From: Brevundimonas naejangsanensis
Lineage (GTDB): Bacteria > Pseudomonadota > Alphaproteobacteria > Caulobacterales > Caulobacteraceae
Assembly (NCBI RefSeq): GCF_003627995.1
Contig: NZ_CP032707.1
Span: forward strand, 1,165,501 to 1,229,500
Direction of reading: 5' to 3'
DNA length: 64,000 bases
Numbering within the stretch: position 1 is the stretch's first letter; the number at the start of each line of letters is the position of its first letter. The position numbers were made by a program, and so were the translations under genes. The notes below the pieces were generated by a model that ran no database searches, was not told the origin of the DNA, and was given only the letters and a program-made list of their open reading frames with translations. This document shows, in pieces, positions 17,164 to 25,847 of this stretch.

Positions 17164-17970
17164 TTGGGGGAGGGACGCCGCACCATCCTGGTCACCGGGG
17201 CCTCGGCCGGCATCGGCGCGGCGCTGGCCCGCGTCTGCGCGGCGCGCGGCTGTGACCTGATCCTGACCGCCCGGCGCGAAGGGCCGCTGACCGCCCTAGC
17301 CGAGGAGCTGACGGCCGCGCACGGCGTCGCCGCGGCCGTCGTCGTCGCCGACCTGGCCGAGCCGGAGGCGCCCGCGCGCCTGGTCGAGGCCATCGCGGCG
17401 CGGGGCCTGAGCGTCGACGGCCTGGTCAACAACGCGGGCTTCAGCCGCACCACGGGCTTCCTGACGACCGAACCGGCCGACCACGCTGCTATGATCCGCG
17501 TCATGCTGACGGCGCCGGTCGAACTGTCGCGCTTGCTGCTGCCCGGCATGGTCGAGCGCGGCTGGGGGCGGGTGCTCAACGTGGCCTCCCTGGCGGGACA
17601 GATGCCGGCGACCGGCGGCGACACCCTGTACGGCCCGATCAAGAGCTTCCTGATCAAGGCCTCGCAAGGCCTGTGGCTGGAGACGCAAGGGACGGGCGTC
17701 CACGTCACCGCCCTGTGCCCCGGCTACACCTACACCGAGTTCCACGACGTCAACGGCTCGCGCGCGCAGGTCTCGGCCGCCTATCCCAGGTGGATGTGGA
17801 TGGATGCGGAGCGCGTGGCCCGCATCGGCTGGGCGGCGGTCGAGGCCAACCGACCGCGCGTGACGCCGGGCCTGGCCAACAACGTCCTGGCCGCCCTGGG
17901 CGGGCTGCTGCCCGACGCCCTGGCGCTGAAGATGGTCGGCGGCCACGCCAGGCGGCTGGACCGGCTCTAA
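17164..17970 (+). CDS. Short-chain dehydrogenase/reductase
   Basis: NAD(P)-dependent oxidoreductase of 268 residues. It has the cofactor motif TGASAGIG near the start, NNAG (residues about 90-93), and the downstream catalytic Ser in NVASLAGQ. The usual YxxxK appears as YGPIKSFL. The TTG start at 17164 gives a normal N-terminus (MGEGRRTILVTGAS). It is probably cotranscribed with the Rrf2 regulator 10 bp upstream, and might be redox-regulated by it. The substrate is unknown. Confidence 0.92.
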   Translation: MGEGRRTILVTGASAGIGAALARVCAARGCDLILTARREGPLTALAEELTAAHGVAAAVVVADLAEPEAPARLVEAIAARGLSVDGLVNNAGFSRTTGFLTTEPADHAAMIRVMLTAPVELSRLLLPGMVERGWGRVLNVASLAGQMPATGGDTLYGPIKSFLIKASQGLWLETQGTGVHVTALCPGYTYTEFHDVNGSRAQVSAAYPRWMWMDAERVARIGWAAVEANRPRVTPGLANNVLAALGGLLPDALALKMVGGHARRLDRL

Positions 17971-17973
17971 GCC

Positions 17974-18072
17974 GTCGTCATCTCGGAAGGCCCGAACGGC
18001 TATCCGGGCCGCCAGAGACGCTGACCTGGGGGCCTTGGGCGGTCCTGGCTCGTCGCTGCGGCCGGGATGACG
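17974..18072. repeat. Family C composite element (degenerate)
   Basis: GTCGTCATCTCGGAAGGC at the left and GCGGCCGGGATGACG at the right, with weaker inner arms. It lies between the convergent SDR and MarC genes. Confidence 0.75.
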
Positions 18073-18086
18073 CCTGAGGTGGCGTT

Positions 18087-18785
18087 CTACTGGCCGCCGG
18101 CGGGGTAGGGCGCGGTGACGCCGGCGCTGAACATCCCCGGCAGGGCCTCGCCCAGGCCCATGAGGATGAACTGGATCGCCAGGGCGCACAGGATCAGGCC
18201 CAGCACCCGCACCACGATGGCCATGCCGACGTCGCCGAGGATGCGGCTGATCGGCCCCGTGGCCGAGAAGCACAGGAAGGTGACGACGCAGGCGGCGATC
18301 ATGGCGACCAGGGAGGCCAAGGTCCCGGTGAGGCCGAGCTTGGCCGCCTCCCCGGCGTTGATGATCACGGCCGAGATGGCGCCCGGCCCGATCATCAGGG
18401 GGATGGCGAAGGGCACGATCAGCCGCTTGAAGCGGCGCTTGGCGTAGCCGCGCACGTCCTTGGCGTCGGTCGCGGCGTCGGCGTCGGCGAAGATGGCGAG
18501 GAAGTCCTCGCGCGCCATGTCCAGACCGAGCAACAGCAGCAGAATGCCGCCTGCGATGCGGAAGGCGGCCAGGGAGATGCCGAAGAACTGCAGCAAGCCC
18601 AGGCCGGTGAAGAAGAAGAAGCCGAGGAAGACCACGGCGAACAGGCAGATCATGGCCGAGACGCTGATCCGCTGGCGCAGGGAAGCGCCCGCCGTGGCCG
18701 CCGCGAAGATCGGCACATTGCCGATGGGGTCCAGCAAGGCGAACAGCGCCACGAACAGGTTGACCCCCAGATCGACCGCGTTCAT
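18087..18785 (-). CDS. MarC family integral membrane protein
   Basis: Inner-membrane protein of 232 residues with six predicted hydrophobic helices (for example LGVNLFVALFALLDPIGNVP at the start). The DPIGNVP motif in the first helix and PLMIGPGAIS in the middle are typical of the MarC/UPF0056 family. The transported substrate, if any, is not known; the early link to multiple antibiotic resistance was not confirmed. It is divergent from pyrF with about 96 bp between starts. Confidence 0.93.
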   Translation of the reverse strand: MNAVDLGVNLFVALFALLDPIGNVPIFAAATAGASLRQRISVSAMICLFAVVFLGFFFFTGLGLLQFFGISLAAFRIAGGILLLLLGLDMAREDFLAIFADADAATDAKDVRGYAKRRFKRLIVPFAIPLMIGPGAISAVIINAGEAAKLGLTGTLASLVAMIAACVVTFLCFSATGPISRILGDVGMAIVVRVLGLILCALAIQFILMGLGEALPGMFSAGVTAPYPAGGQ

Positions 18786-18881
18786 TGCTGCGCCTCGCCC
18801 TTACAACCCGCCGCGCGACTGCGACGCCTGCCCTCCCTATCGGGGCATCCGCGCGCGCCTGCAAGCCGCCGAGAGCCGGAA

Positions 18882-19616
18882 ATGTCCGAAGCCCGCCCCG
18901 TCGACCGTCCCAACCGTCCCTTCGACCCGCGCGTCATCTGCGCCCTCGACGTGCCGACGACCGACGAGGCCCGCGCCCTGGTCGAGCGGATCGGCGACGC
19001 GGTCGGTTTCTACAAGGTGGGGCTGCAACTGTTCGCCTCGGACGGCATGGGCCTGGCGCGCGAGCTGAAGGCGGCGGGCGCCCAGGTGTTCCTGGACTGG
19101 AAGCTGCACGACATCGGCGCGACGGTGGAGAAGGCGACGGCGGTGCTGGCTGGCGCGGGCTGCGACCTGCTGACCGTCCACGCCCGGCCCCAGGTCATGG
19201 CGGCGGCGGCGCGCGCCGCGGCGGGCTCTGACCTGAAGATTCTCGGCGTGACCGTCCTGACCAGCCTGACCGACGACGACCTGAAGGCGGACGACCACAG
19301 CCTGTCGGCGGCCGACCTGGTCGAGCTGCGGGTGCGCCAGGCGCTGGAGGCCGGAATCCACGGCGTCGTCTCCAGCCCGCACGAGGCGGCGCGCGTGCGC
19401 GAGATCGCGCTTGCGGCGGGCCGCGACGACTTCCTGATCGTCACGCCGGGCGTGCGGCCCGCGGGCGCGGCCCTGGACGATCAGGCGCGGGCGGCGACGC
19501 CGGCCAGCGCCCTCGAGGCCGGCGCGACCCACCTGGTGATCGGCCGTCCGATCACCGCCGTGGCCGATCCGCGCGCGGCGGCCCAAGCGATCTCGGAAGA
19601 GATCGCGCTGATCTAG
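18882..19616 (+). CDS. pyrF: Orotidine 5'-phosphate decarboxylase
   Basis: Decarboxylates OMP to UMP, last step of de novo pyrimidine synthesis. TIM-barrel enzyme of 244 residues with the family signature FLDWKLHDIGATVEKA (catalytic Asp-Lys-Asp set), an early substrate site ALDVPT, FYKVGLQLF and the phosphate-binding TPGVRPAG and HLVIGRPIT. It stands alone, divergent from marC. The last 30 bases of the gene are duplicated imperfectly downstream. Confidence 0.97.
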   Translation: MSEARPVDRPNRPFDPRVICALDVPTTDEARALVERIGDAVGFYKVGLQLFASDGMGLARELKAAGAQVFLDWKLHDIGATVEKATAVLAGAGCDLLTVHARPQVMAAAARAAAGSDLKILGVTVLTSLTDDDLKADDHSLSAADLVELRVRQALEAGIHGVVSSPHEAARVREIALAAGRDDFLIVTPGVRPAGAALDDQARAATPASALEAGATHLVIGRPITAVADPRAAAQAISEEIALI

Positions 19617-19680
19617 GGCAGATGTCGGAAGAGACCGCGCTAATCCAGGAAGGGCTGATCTCGGACGCGGCGTGATCCAC
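19589..19680 (+). repeat. Degenerate tandem copies of the pyrF 3' end
   Basis: Unit 1 (19589-19618) is the end of pyrF with its stop. Unit 2 (19621-19650) matches it at about 25 of 30 positions with period 32. A shorter third unit begins near 19657. This is a local duplication running past the stop codon. Confidence 0.7.
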
Positions 19681-19691
19681 GTGAAACAGGC

Positions 19692-19709
19692 CGACGCCGG
19701 GATGAGCGG
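19692..19709. repeat. Family B fragment
   Basis: Only the right arm GACGCCGGGATGAGCGG is present; the left arm is missing. Confidence 0.6.
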
Positions 19710-19723
19710 ATGATGATGTCTCG

Positions 19724-20338
19724 TCAGCCGCGCTCGCCGGGCTCCTGGAGGTAGGGGCGTTCGGTCGGCGACCGGTGATGTGGCGGGGGCGGAGGCGGCG
19801 GGGGCGCGTCGGGGACGGCGTAGTAGCCCTGTTCGAAATTCACTATCGGCGGGGCGACGTGGACTTCGGGCGGGGCGACGTAGACGGGCGCCGGCTGCAC
19901 ATAGATCGGCGGCGGTTGCACATAGATCGGCTCGGGCCGGTGGTGCGCCGGCTGCGGCGGGCCGCAGCGCCCGCAGTCGTAGGCGTAGCCGCCCCAGCGC
20001 GACCAGGGATAGCGGCCGTAGCCGTCGACCGGATAGCCGAAGGGCATGGAGCGGGTGGCGCCGAGATGGCCGCCGTGGCGGATCGGCTCCTGCGGGGAGA
20101 CGACGACGGGCGGCCGCACGCCGGCGCCGCCGTAGCCGTAACCATAGCCGTAGGCCTCGGCGGGGCCGTAGCCGCCCTGCCAACCGGTGTCGCTGTACCA
20201 GGTCTGGGCCCGGCTCTGCACCATGACGGGGCCGCGATGGCCGGCGGCGGCGTTGAACCGGGCGCCGGTCTGACGGGCCTCGGCCGCGCCGGCGATCAGG
20301 ATCGCCGCGCCGACGGCGACGGAGAATAGGGCCTTCAT
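19724..20338 (-). CDS. Secreted Pro/Tyr/Gly-rich protein of unknown function
   Basis: A 204-residue product with a clear Sec signal peptide (MKALFSVAVGAAILIAGAAEA). The mature part is rich in Gly, Tyr and Pro: a YGYGYGYG run, then PEPIYVQPPPIYVQPAPVYV, and a final PPPPPPPPHH stretch. Such low-complexity repeats suggest an extended periplasmic or surface protein. ATG at 20338 is preferred to the upstream in-frame start at 20395, because it gives the signal peptide. No domain was recognised and no operon partner is evident. Confidence 0.78.
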   Translation of the reverse strand: MKALFSVAVGAAILIAGAAEARQTGARFNAAAGHRGPVMVQSRAQTWYSDTGWQGGYGPAEAYGYGYGYGGAGVRPPVVVSPQEPIRHGGHLGATRSMPFGYPVDGYGRYPWSRWGGYAYDCGRCGPPQPAHHRPEPIYVQPPPIYVQPAPVYVAPPEVHVAPPIVNFEQGYYAVPDAPPPPPPPPHHRSPTERPYLQEPGERG

Positions 20339-20444
20339 GGCTGCGCTCCCTGTTTTGGCCGCAAAGGTTAATGCGGAGGCCGCCGGAGCGTTCACTATTC
20401 TCCCGTCAAGGGAACCGCCGCGCGGCGAACGGCAGCGCCCTAGC

Positions 20445-20698
20445 CTAGAAATCTATGGCCAGGCCCTTCTTCTCCCAGTCGCCGAAGCGGGTGGGCTCGG
20501 GGCCCTTGCGGCCGCCGACCTCGTTGGGCAGTGCGGCGGCGTCTTCGGCGGCGCGGCGCGCGGCGGCCTCCAGCAGGGCGCGGCGGGCGGGTTCGCTCAG
20601 CGGACGCTCGGGCGTGGCGTGCGGCACGTCGGCGTTGAAGGCGGGGCGGGGGGCCTCGTCTTCGGTGAGTTCGGTCGGGGGGTGGGCTGTTCGGTCAC
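20445..20698 (-). pseudogene. SDHAF4-like (DUF1674) gene with apparent frameshift
   Basis: The C-terminal frame (stop at 20445) encodes GGRKGPEPTRFGDWEKKGLA, the hallmark of DUF1674/SDHAF4, a small factor that helps insert FAD-bound succinate dehydrogenase subunit A. In that frame the only start is GTG 20627, giving 60 residues. A GTG at 20698 in another frame gives VTEQPTP, which would join to TELTEDEAPRPAFNADVPHA if one base were added in the six-base G run at 20677-20682. So the gene is probably 85 residues in origin. Either the run is a true slippage mutation or a sequencing error; the conserved C-terminus is intact. Confidence 0.75.
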
Positions 20699-20795
20699 AG
20701 GTCGCCTGCCTTGAGAGCGGGGATACGGAGGCTCAAATAGACCTTCAGGCCGAACACGCCACCCCTGACGCTCGAAACACCGCCCGACGCCTCGC

Positions 20796-21776
20796 ATGAA
20801 CCATCTGAAGACCTTCGCCCTGCTGGCCGTGATGACCGCCCTGTTCATGGGGATCGGCTATCTGATCGGCGGCGCGACCGGCATGATGATCGCCCTGGCC
20901 GCGGCGGCGGCGATGAATCTGTTTTCCTACTGGAACGCGGACAAGATCGTCCTGAAGATGTACCGCGCCCAGCTGGTGGACGAGACCCATCCCAACGTCG
21001 TGGTGCGCGCCTATGTCGCCGACGTGAAGCAGATGGCCCAGGACGCAGGGCTCCCCCGGCCCAACATCACCATCATTCCCAACGATCAGCCCAACGCCTT
21101 CGCCACGGGCCGCAATCCCCAGAACGCGGCGGTCGCGGCCACGACGGGCCTGCTGGACATGCTGACGCGCGAGGAGATCCGCGGGGTGATGGCGCACGAA
21201 CTGGCCCATGTGAAGAACCGCGACACCTTGACCATGACGGTGACGGCCACGGTGGCCGGCGCCATCGCCATGCTGGCCAACTTCGCCATGTTCTTCGGCG
21301 GCGGCGACGACCGCGAGCGGCCCGGCGGCATGATCGGGACCATCGCCCTGATGCTGCTGGCCCCCATGGCGGCGGGTCTGGTGCAGATGGCCATCAGCCG
21401 CACCCGCGAATACGAGGCCGACCGCGTCGGCGCCGAGATCGCCAACGATCCCCAGGCCCTGGCCTCGGCCCTGCAGAAGATCGAGGCCTATGCGCGCGGG
21501 GCCGTGAACGCTCCGGCCGAGCGCAATCCGGCCACGGCCCACATGTTCATCATCAATCCGTTGAACGGGAAGGGGGCGGACAATCTGTTCTCGACCCACC
21601 CGGCCACCGGCAACCGCGTGCGCGCCCTGACGGAGCTGGGGGCGAAGATGGGCATAGGCGGCCGTCCAGCGCCGGCCGTCGTCGCGCCTGTGCAGCCCGC
21701 CGCGCCGATCCGCGGGACAAGCGTGCCGACGACCGACGACGGCCCCGCCGCGCCCCCGCGCGGCCCCTGGGGCTGA
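20796..21776 (+). CDS. htpX: Membrane zinc protease HtpX
   Basis: Inner-membrane M48 metalloprotease of 326 residues involved in quality control of membrane proteins. Two N-terminal hydrophobic segments precede the zinc site [11 protein letters not shown] (His134, Glu135, His138), with a downstream hydrophobic region and the third ligand in [15 protein letters not shown]. The C-terminal tail is Pro/Ala rich. Spacing to trmB is 45 bp. HtpX is often heat-shock regulated, but I see no convincing sigma-32 promoter here. Confidence 0.96.
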   Translation: MNHLKTFALLAVMTALFMGIGYLIGGATGMMIALAAAAAMNLFSYWNADKIVLKMYRAQLVDETHPNVVVRAYVADVKQMAQDAGLPRPNITIIPNDQPNAFATGRNPQNAAVAATTGLLDMLTREEIRGVMAHELAHVKNRDTLTMTVTATVAGAIAMLANFAMFFGGGDDRERPGGMIGTIALMLLAPMAAGLVQMAISRTREYEADRVGAEIANDPQALASALQKIEAYARGAVNAPAERNPATAHMFIINPLNGKGADNLFSTHPATGNRVRALTELGAKMGIGGRPAPAVVAPVQPAAPIRGTSVPTTDDGPAAPPRGPWG

Positions 21777-21821
21777 CCTCGCCCTTTGCGCAGGCGGCCT
21801 TAAGCCGCTAGAGCGCGCGCC

Positions 21822-22553
21822 ATGACCGACGAGACCGACCCCAAACCGTCCGACGCCGACCGTCCCGAGTGGGCCAGGGCGCATGGCCCGCTGCGCTCCT
21901 TCGGGCGCATCAAGTCGCGGCCGATCAAGGCGAAGCAGGCGGCCCTGTTCGACACCCTGATGCCGCGCATCGCCGTGCCGGACCCGGCCAAGGGGCCGAT
22001 CGACCCCCTGGCCCTGATGCCGGGCGCCAAGGCGGCCTGGCTGGAGATCGGCTTCGGCGGCGGCGAGCACCTGGCGGCCCAGGCGGCGCGTCATCCCGAG
22101 GCGGTGATGATCGGCTGCGAACCCTTCCTGAACGGCGTCGCCTCGGCCCTGAGGCATGTCGAGGAGGGCGGACTTGAGAATGTGCGCCTGCACGCCGACG
22201 ACGCCCGCGCGGTGATGGCGGCCCTGCCCGATGCGTCGCTGGACCAGGTGATGATCCTGTTTCCCGATCCCTGGCACAAGGCGCGCCACAACAAGCGCCG
22301 CTTCCTGCAGGACGAGACGGCGGTGGAGATCGCCCGCCTGCTGAAGCCGGGCGGCAAGGTGCGCTTTGTCACCGACTGGCTGGACTACGCCGACTGGGCG
22401 CTGGAGCGGCTGGCGCGCACGCCGGGCCTGACGCGAATCGAAACGGGCGCCGACTGGTTCGCCGCGCCCGAAGACCACGTCGTCACCCGCTATGAGGAAA
22501 AGAAGCTGGGCGACACCGACCCGATCTTCCTCGAGTTCGAAAAACGGGGCTGA
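21822..22553 (+). CDS. trmB: tRNA (guanine-N7-)-methyltransferase
   Basis: SAM-dependent methylation of G46 in tRNA. The 243-residue Rossmann methyltransferase has the SAM site [14 protein letters not shown], the catalytic region [17 protein letters not shown] and a C-terminal TRYEEKKL. The N-terminal region (residues 1-55) carries basic residues typical of this family. It follows htpX by 45 bp and precedes the rimP operon leader. Confidence 0.96.
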   Translation: MTDETDPKPSDADRPEWARAHGPLRSFGRIKSRPIKAKQAALFDTLMPRIAVPDPAKGPIDPLALMPGAKAAWLEIGFGGGEHLAAQAARHPEAVMIGCEPFLNGVASALRHVEEGGLENVRLHADDARAVMAALPDASLDQVMILFPDPWHKARHNKRRFLQDETAVEIARLLKPGGKVRFVTDWLDYADWALERLARTPGLTRIETGADWFAAPEDHVVTRYEEKKLGDTDPIFLEFEKRG

Positions 22554-22702
22554 AGGGCGGCGCTGAGCGGATCGAGACGGCGGGGGCTGACACGGGCCCC
22601 GCTTTCGCCTATATGGGCCTCACATCGTTAGACCGGCGTCCAACGGCGTCGTTTCAAGCGGCGGCCCGGACGGACCGTCGCTTTTGTTTTTGGAGTAGCC
22701 GC

Positions 22703-23308
22703 TTGCGGGCCAAGACCGCCGAAGACCGCGCTCTGCTGGAGCTGATCGACCCCGTGGCCGAAAGCCTGGGGCTGGCGGTCGTGCGCGTGCGCCTGATGGG
22801 CGGGACGCTGCGCCGTCGCCTGCAGATCATGGCCGAGCGCCAGGTCGACCACGACATCTCGGTCGAGGAGTGCGCCCGCCTGTCGCGCGCCGTGTCCGAG
22901 GTGCTGGACGCCGCCGATCCGATCTCGGGCGAATACCTGCTGGAGGTCTCGTCGCCCGGCATCGACCGGCCGCTGACGCGCCTGATCGATTTCGACCTGT
23001 TCGAGGGCTATGAGGCCCGGCTCGAGACCGACCGCATGGTCGAGGGGCGCAAGCGCTTCAAGGGAATCCTGGCCGGGACCGAGGGCGAGGACGTCGCCAT
23101 CGACCTGGAAGGCGAGGACGAGACCGCCCTGATCCCCTTCGCCTGGCTGGCCGACGCCAAGCTGGTGCTGACCGACGAATTGCTGAAGCGCGGCGCGGCC
23201 CTGCGCGCGGCGCGCGGCGAACCCGAAGATGACGGCCTGCCCGAGGGCGCGCCGGACGCCGATTCCACCCAAGATTCCATCCAAGACTCCACCAAGGACG
23301 ACGCCTGA
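22703..23308 (+). CDS. rimP: Ribosome maturation factor RimP
   Basis: 30S assembly factor of 201 residues. Family features are [42 protein letters not shown] and [19 protein letters not shown] 22703 is chosen as start: it has a GGAG 7 bases upstream and gives LRAKTAEDR, whereas the upstream ATG 22613 adds a non-homologous stretch. The stop overlaps the nusA start, and the acidic C-terminus ends near [15 protein letters not shown]. It is the first gene of rimP-nusA-ylxR-infB. Confidence 0.95.
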   Translation: MRAKTAEDRALLELIDPVAESLGLAVVRVRLMGGTLRRRLQIMAERQVDHDISVEECARLSRAVSEVLDAADPISGEYLLEVSSPGIDRPLTRLIDFDLFEGYEARLETDRMVEGRKRFKGILAGTEGEDVAIDLEGEDETALIPFAWLADAKLVLTDELLKRGAALRAARGEPEDDGLPEGAPDADSTQDSIQDSTKDDA

Positions 23309-25044
23309 TGGCCGCGACCGGAATTTCCGCCAACCGCCTCGAACTGCTCTCCATCGCCGACGCCGTCGCGCGCGAGAAGAACATCGACCGGGAGATCGTC
23401 ATCGAGGCGATCGAGGAAGCGATCCAGAAGGGCGCCAAGTCGCGCTATGGCGCGCACCACGACATCCGCGCCAAGATCGACCACAAGACCGGCGAGCTGA
23501 GCCTGACGCGCCACGTCACCATCGTCGGCGACGACTGGCAGCCGGAAGACGAGCTGGAAGAGTTCAACGACAGCGCCATGGTGCGTCTGCGCGACGCCCT
23601 GAAGCGCGACCCGGAAGCCGAGGTCGGCAAGGAATACGTCGAGGTCCTGCCGCCGTTCGAGTTCGGTCGCGTCCAGACCCAGATGGCCCGCCAGGTCGTG
23701 ACCGGAAAGGTCCGCGAGGCCGAGCGCGCCAACCAGTACGAAGAGTTCAAGGATCGCGTCGGCGAGATCGTCAACGGCACGGTCAAGCGCGTCGAATACG
23801 GCAACACCATCGTCGACCTGGGCCGTGGCGAAGGCATCATGCGTCGCGATCAGTCGATCCCGCGCGAGGTGTTCAACATCGGCGACCGCGTCCGCACCTA
23901 CATCTACGACGTGCGTCCGGAGGCCAAGGGTCCGCAGGTCATGCTGTCGCGCGCCCATCCGGGCTTCATGGCCAAGCTGTTCGCCCAGGAAGTGCCGGAA
24001 GTCTATGACGGCGTGATCGAGATCCGCGCCGCCGCCCGCGACGCCGGCTCGCGCGCCAAGATGGCCGTGCTGTCGAACGACAGCTCGATCGATCCCGTCG
24101 GCGCCTGCGTCGGCATGCGCGGCTCGCGCGTGCAGGCCGTGGTGGCCGAACTGCAGGGCGAGAAGATCGACATCATCCAGTGGAACGACGACGAGCCGAC
24201 CTTCATCGTCAACGCCCTGGCCCCGGCCGAGGTCTCCAAGGTGGTGCTGGACGAAGAGGCCGACCGCGTCGAGGTGGTGGTGCCGGACGAGCAGCTGTCG
24301 CTGGCCATCGGCCGTCGCGGCCAGAACGTGCGCCTGGCCTCCCAGCTGACCGGCTGGCAGATCGACATCATCACCGAGACCCAGGATTCGGAGCGTCGCC
24401 AGCGCGAGTTCGCCGAGCGCACCGCGCTGTTCCAGGAAGCCCTGGACGTGGACGAGACCATCGCCCAGCTGCTGGTCACCGAAGGCTTCGCCACGGTCGA
24501 GGACCTGGCCTTCGTCGAGCCCTATGAGATCTCCGAGATCGAAGGCTTCGACGAGGACACCGCCGAGGAGCTGCAGACCCGCGCCCGCGAGCACCTGGAG
24601 CGCCAGGCCGCCGAGCTGGACGCCAAGCGCGTCGCCCTGGGCGTCGAGGACGGCGTGCTCGAGGTTCCGGGCGTGACCGCAGCCATGGCCGTCGCCCTGG
24701 GCGAAGGCGGGGTGAAGACGGTCGAGGACCTGGCCGACCTGGCCACCGACGAGATCCGCGGCGGCTACGAAGTGCGCGGCGGCGAGCGGGTCAAGGTCGC
24801 CGGCGTGCTGGAAAGCTTCAACCTGAGCCAGGAAGACGCCGAAATGCTGATCCTGCAGGCGCGCGTGGCCGCCGGCTGGATCGACGCCTCGGAGCTGCCC
24901 CAGCCGGAATACGTCGAGGAAGAGGCGTATGAGGAGGAAGGCGAAGCCGAGTTCGAGGCCGAGGGCGTCGACGCGGCCGAGCTCGACGGCGATCCTGCCG
25001 AGGTCTTCGCTGACGAAGACCCCGACCAGTCGCGCGACTCGTGA
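23308..25044 (+). CDS. nusA: Transcription termination/antitermination factor NusA
   Basis: RNA polymerase-associated elongation factor of 578 residues. It has the N-terminal polymerase-binding domain, an S1 domain ([20 protein letters not shown]), KH domains with [19 protein letters not shown] and [16 protein letters not shown], and two C-terminal helical repeats of the alpha/gamma type, then an acidic tail ([16 protein letters not shown]). ATG overlaps the rimP stop by one base (TGATG). It is part of the conserved translation/transcription operon. Confidence 0.98.
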   Translation: MAATGISANRLELLSIADAVAREKNIDREIVIEAIEEAIQKGAKSRYGAHHDIRAKIDHKTGELSLTRHVTIVGDDWQPEDELEEFNDSAMVRLRDALKRDPEAEVGKEYVEVLPPFEFGRVQTQMARQVVTGKVREAERANQYEEFKDRVGEIVNGTVKRVEYGNTIVDLGRGEGIMRRDQSIPREVFNIGDRVRTYIYDVRPEAKGPQVMLSRAHPGFMAKLFAQEVPEVYDGVIEIRAAARDAGSRAKMAVLSNDSSIDPVGACVGMRGSRVQAVVAELQGEKIDIIQWNDDEPTFIVNALAPAEVSKVVLDEEADRVEVVVPDEQLSLAIGRRGQNVRLASQLTGWQIDIITETQDSERRQREFAERTALFQEALDVDETIAQLLVTEGFATVEDLAFVEPYEISEIEGFDEDTAEELQTRAREHLERQAAELDAKRVALGVEDGVLEVPGVTAAMAVALGEGGVKTVEDLADLATDEIRGGYEVRGGERVKVAGVLESFNLSQEDAEMLILQARVAAGWIDASELPQPEYVEEEAYEEEGEAEFEAEGVDAAELDGDPAEVFADEDPDQSRDS

Positions 25045-25062
25045 TGGGAGCCGCAGCCGTCC

Positions 25063-25737
25063 ATGAAGCCGTCCGAGACGCTGATCGATAGAGGCCGTCA
25101 GGACCTGGCAAGCCGCCAGGTTCTCGATGAATCTCGCCTGATCCGTTTCGTGGCGGCGCCGGACGGCGCGGTGGTTCCCGACTTGGCGCGCAAGCTGCCG
25201 GGCCGCGGCCTGTGGGTCGAGGCCGCGCGCGACGCCGTCGACGCGGCGGTTAAGAAAAACCTCTTCGCCCGCTCGGCCAAGGCGCCGTTGAAGCCGGCCG
25301 CCGACCTGTCGGACCTGGTCGAGCGGCTGCTGGTCCGGCGCTGCCTGGACCAGCTGGGTCTTGCCCGGCGCGAAGGCGTGCTTATCTCTGGCTTTGAAAA
25401 ATCCGCGGCGGCGATCCGCAGCGGACGCGCCGCGTGGCTGATCGAGGCCGCCGACGGCTCGGCCGACGGGCGCGGCAAGCTCCTGGCCCTGGCGCGGCAC
25501 GCCGCGCCGAGACCGGAAATATGCGGGGCTTTCAGCGCGGACGATTTGAGTTTGGCCCTTGGGCTGGAAAATGCGATACACGCCGTCCTGCTGCAAGGCG
25601 GGCGGGCCGATCGCTGGACCCAGGAGGTTCGGCGGCTGGCGGGATTTCGACCTCTCTGTCCCCAGAGCTGGAACCGGGCGGGGCCCGAAGACGGCGCAGA
25701 GGACGACCGGGGCCGCGCCCCGGAAGGAGAGCCTTAG
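25063..25737 (+). CDS. ylxR: YlxR-family RNA-binding protein (DUF448), extended
   Basis: A 224-residue protein in the classic ylxR position between nusA and infB. The conserved RLIRFVAAPDGAVVPDLARK, LPGRGLWVEAAR and KKNLFARSAK are typical. The N-terminal signature R-C-I-[VL]-[TS]-G of other YlxR proteins is replaced by RGRQDLASRQV with no Cys. After the YlxR domain (about residues 1-90) a second domain follows with GLARREGVLISGFEKSAAAI, resembling the L7Ae-like fold often fused to YlxR in alphaproteobacteria. The start is ATG 25063, 18 bp from nusA. Confidence 0.88.
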   Translation: MKPSETLIDRGRQDLASRQVLDESRLIRFVAAPDGAVVPDLARKLPGRGLWVEAARDAVDAAVKKNLFARSAKAPLKPAADLSDLVERLLVRRCLDQLGLARREGVLISGFEKSAAAIRSGRAAWLIEAADGSADGRGKLLALARHAAPRPEICGAFSADDLSLALGLENAIHAVLLQGGRADRWTQEVRRLAGFRPLCPQSWNRAGPEDGAEDDRGRAPEGEP

Positions 25738-25847
25738 GGTTTCAGCGGGTGCGGGCCTGTTTCCGAACACGGAGGCGGGGCCGCATCCTGCTATGGGTGA
25801 TTGAGAGAGACGAAGGCGGAATTCTCCGCCCTGAGTAAAGCGACCGG

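Noticed and set aside
20711-20745. CTTGAG and a downstream AT patch before htpX, as a sigma-32 promoter.
   Set aside because: The -10 part does not fit CCCATAT or CYTAT, and TTGAG/CTCAA here also forms a simple inverted repeat.
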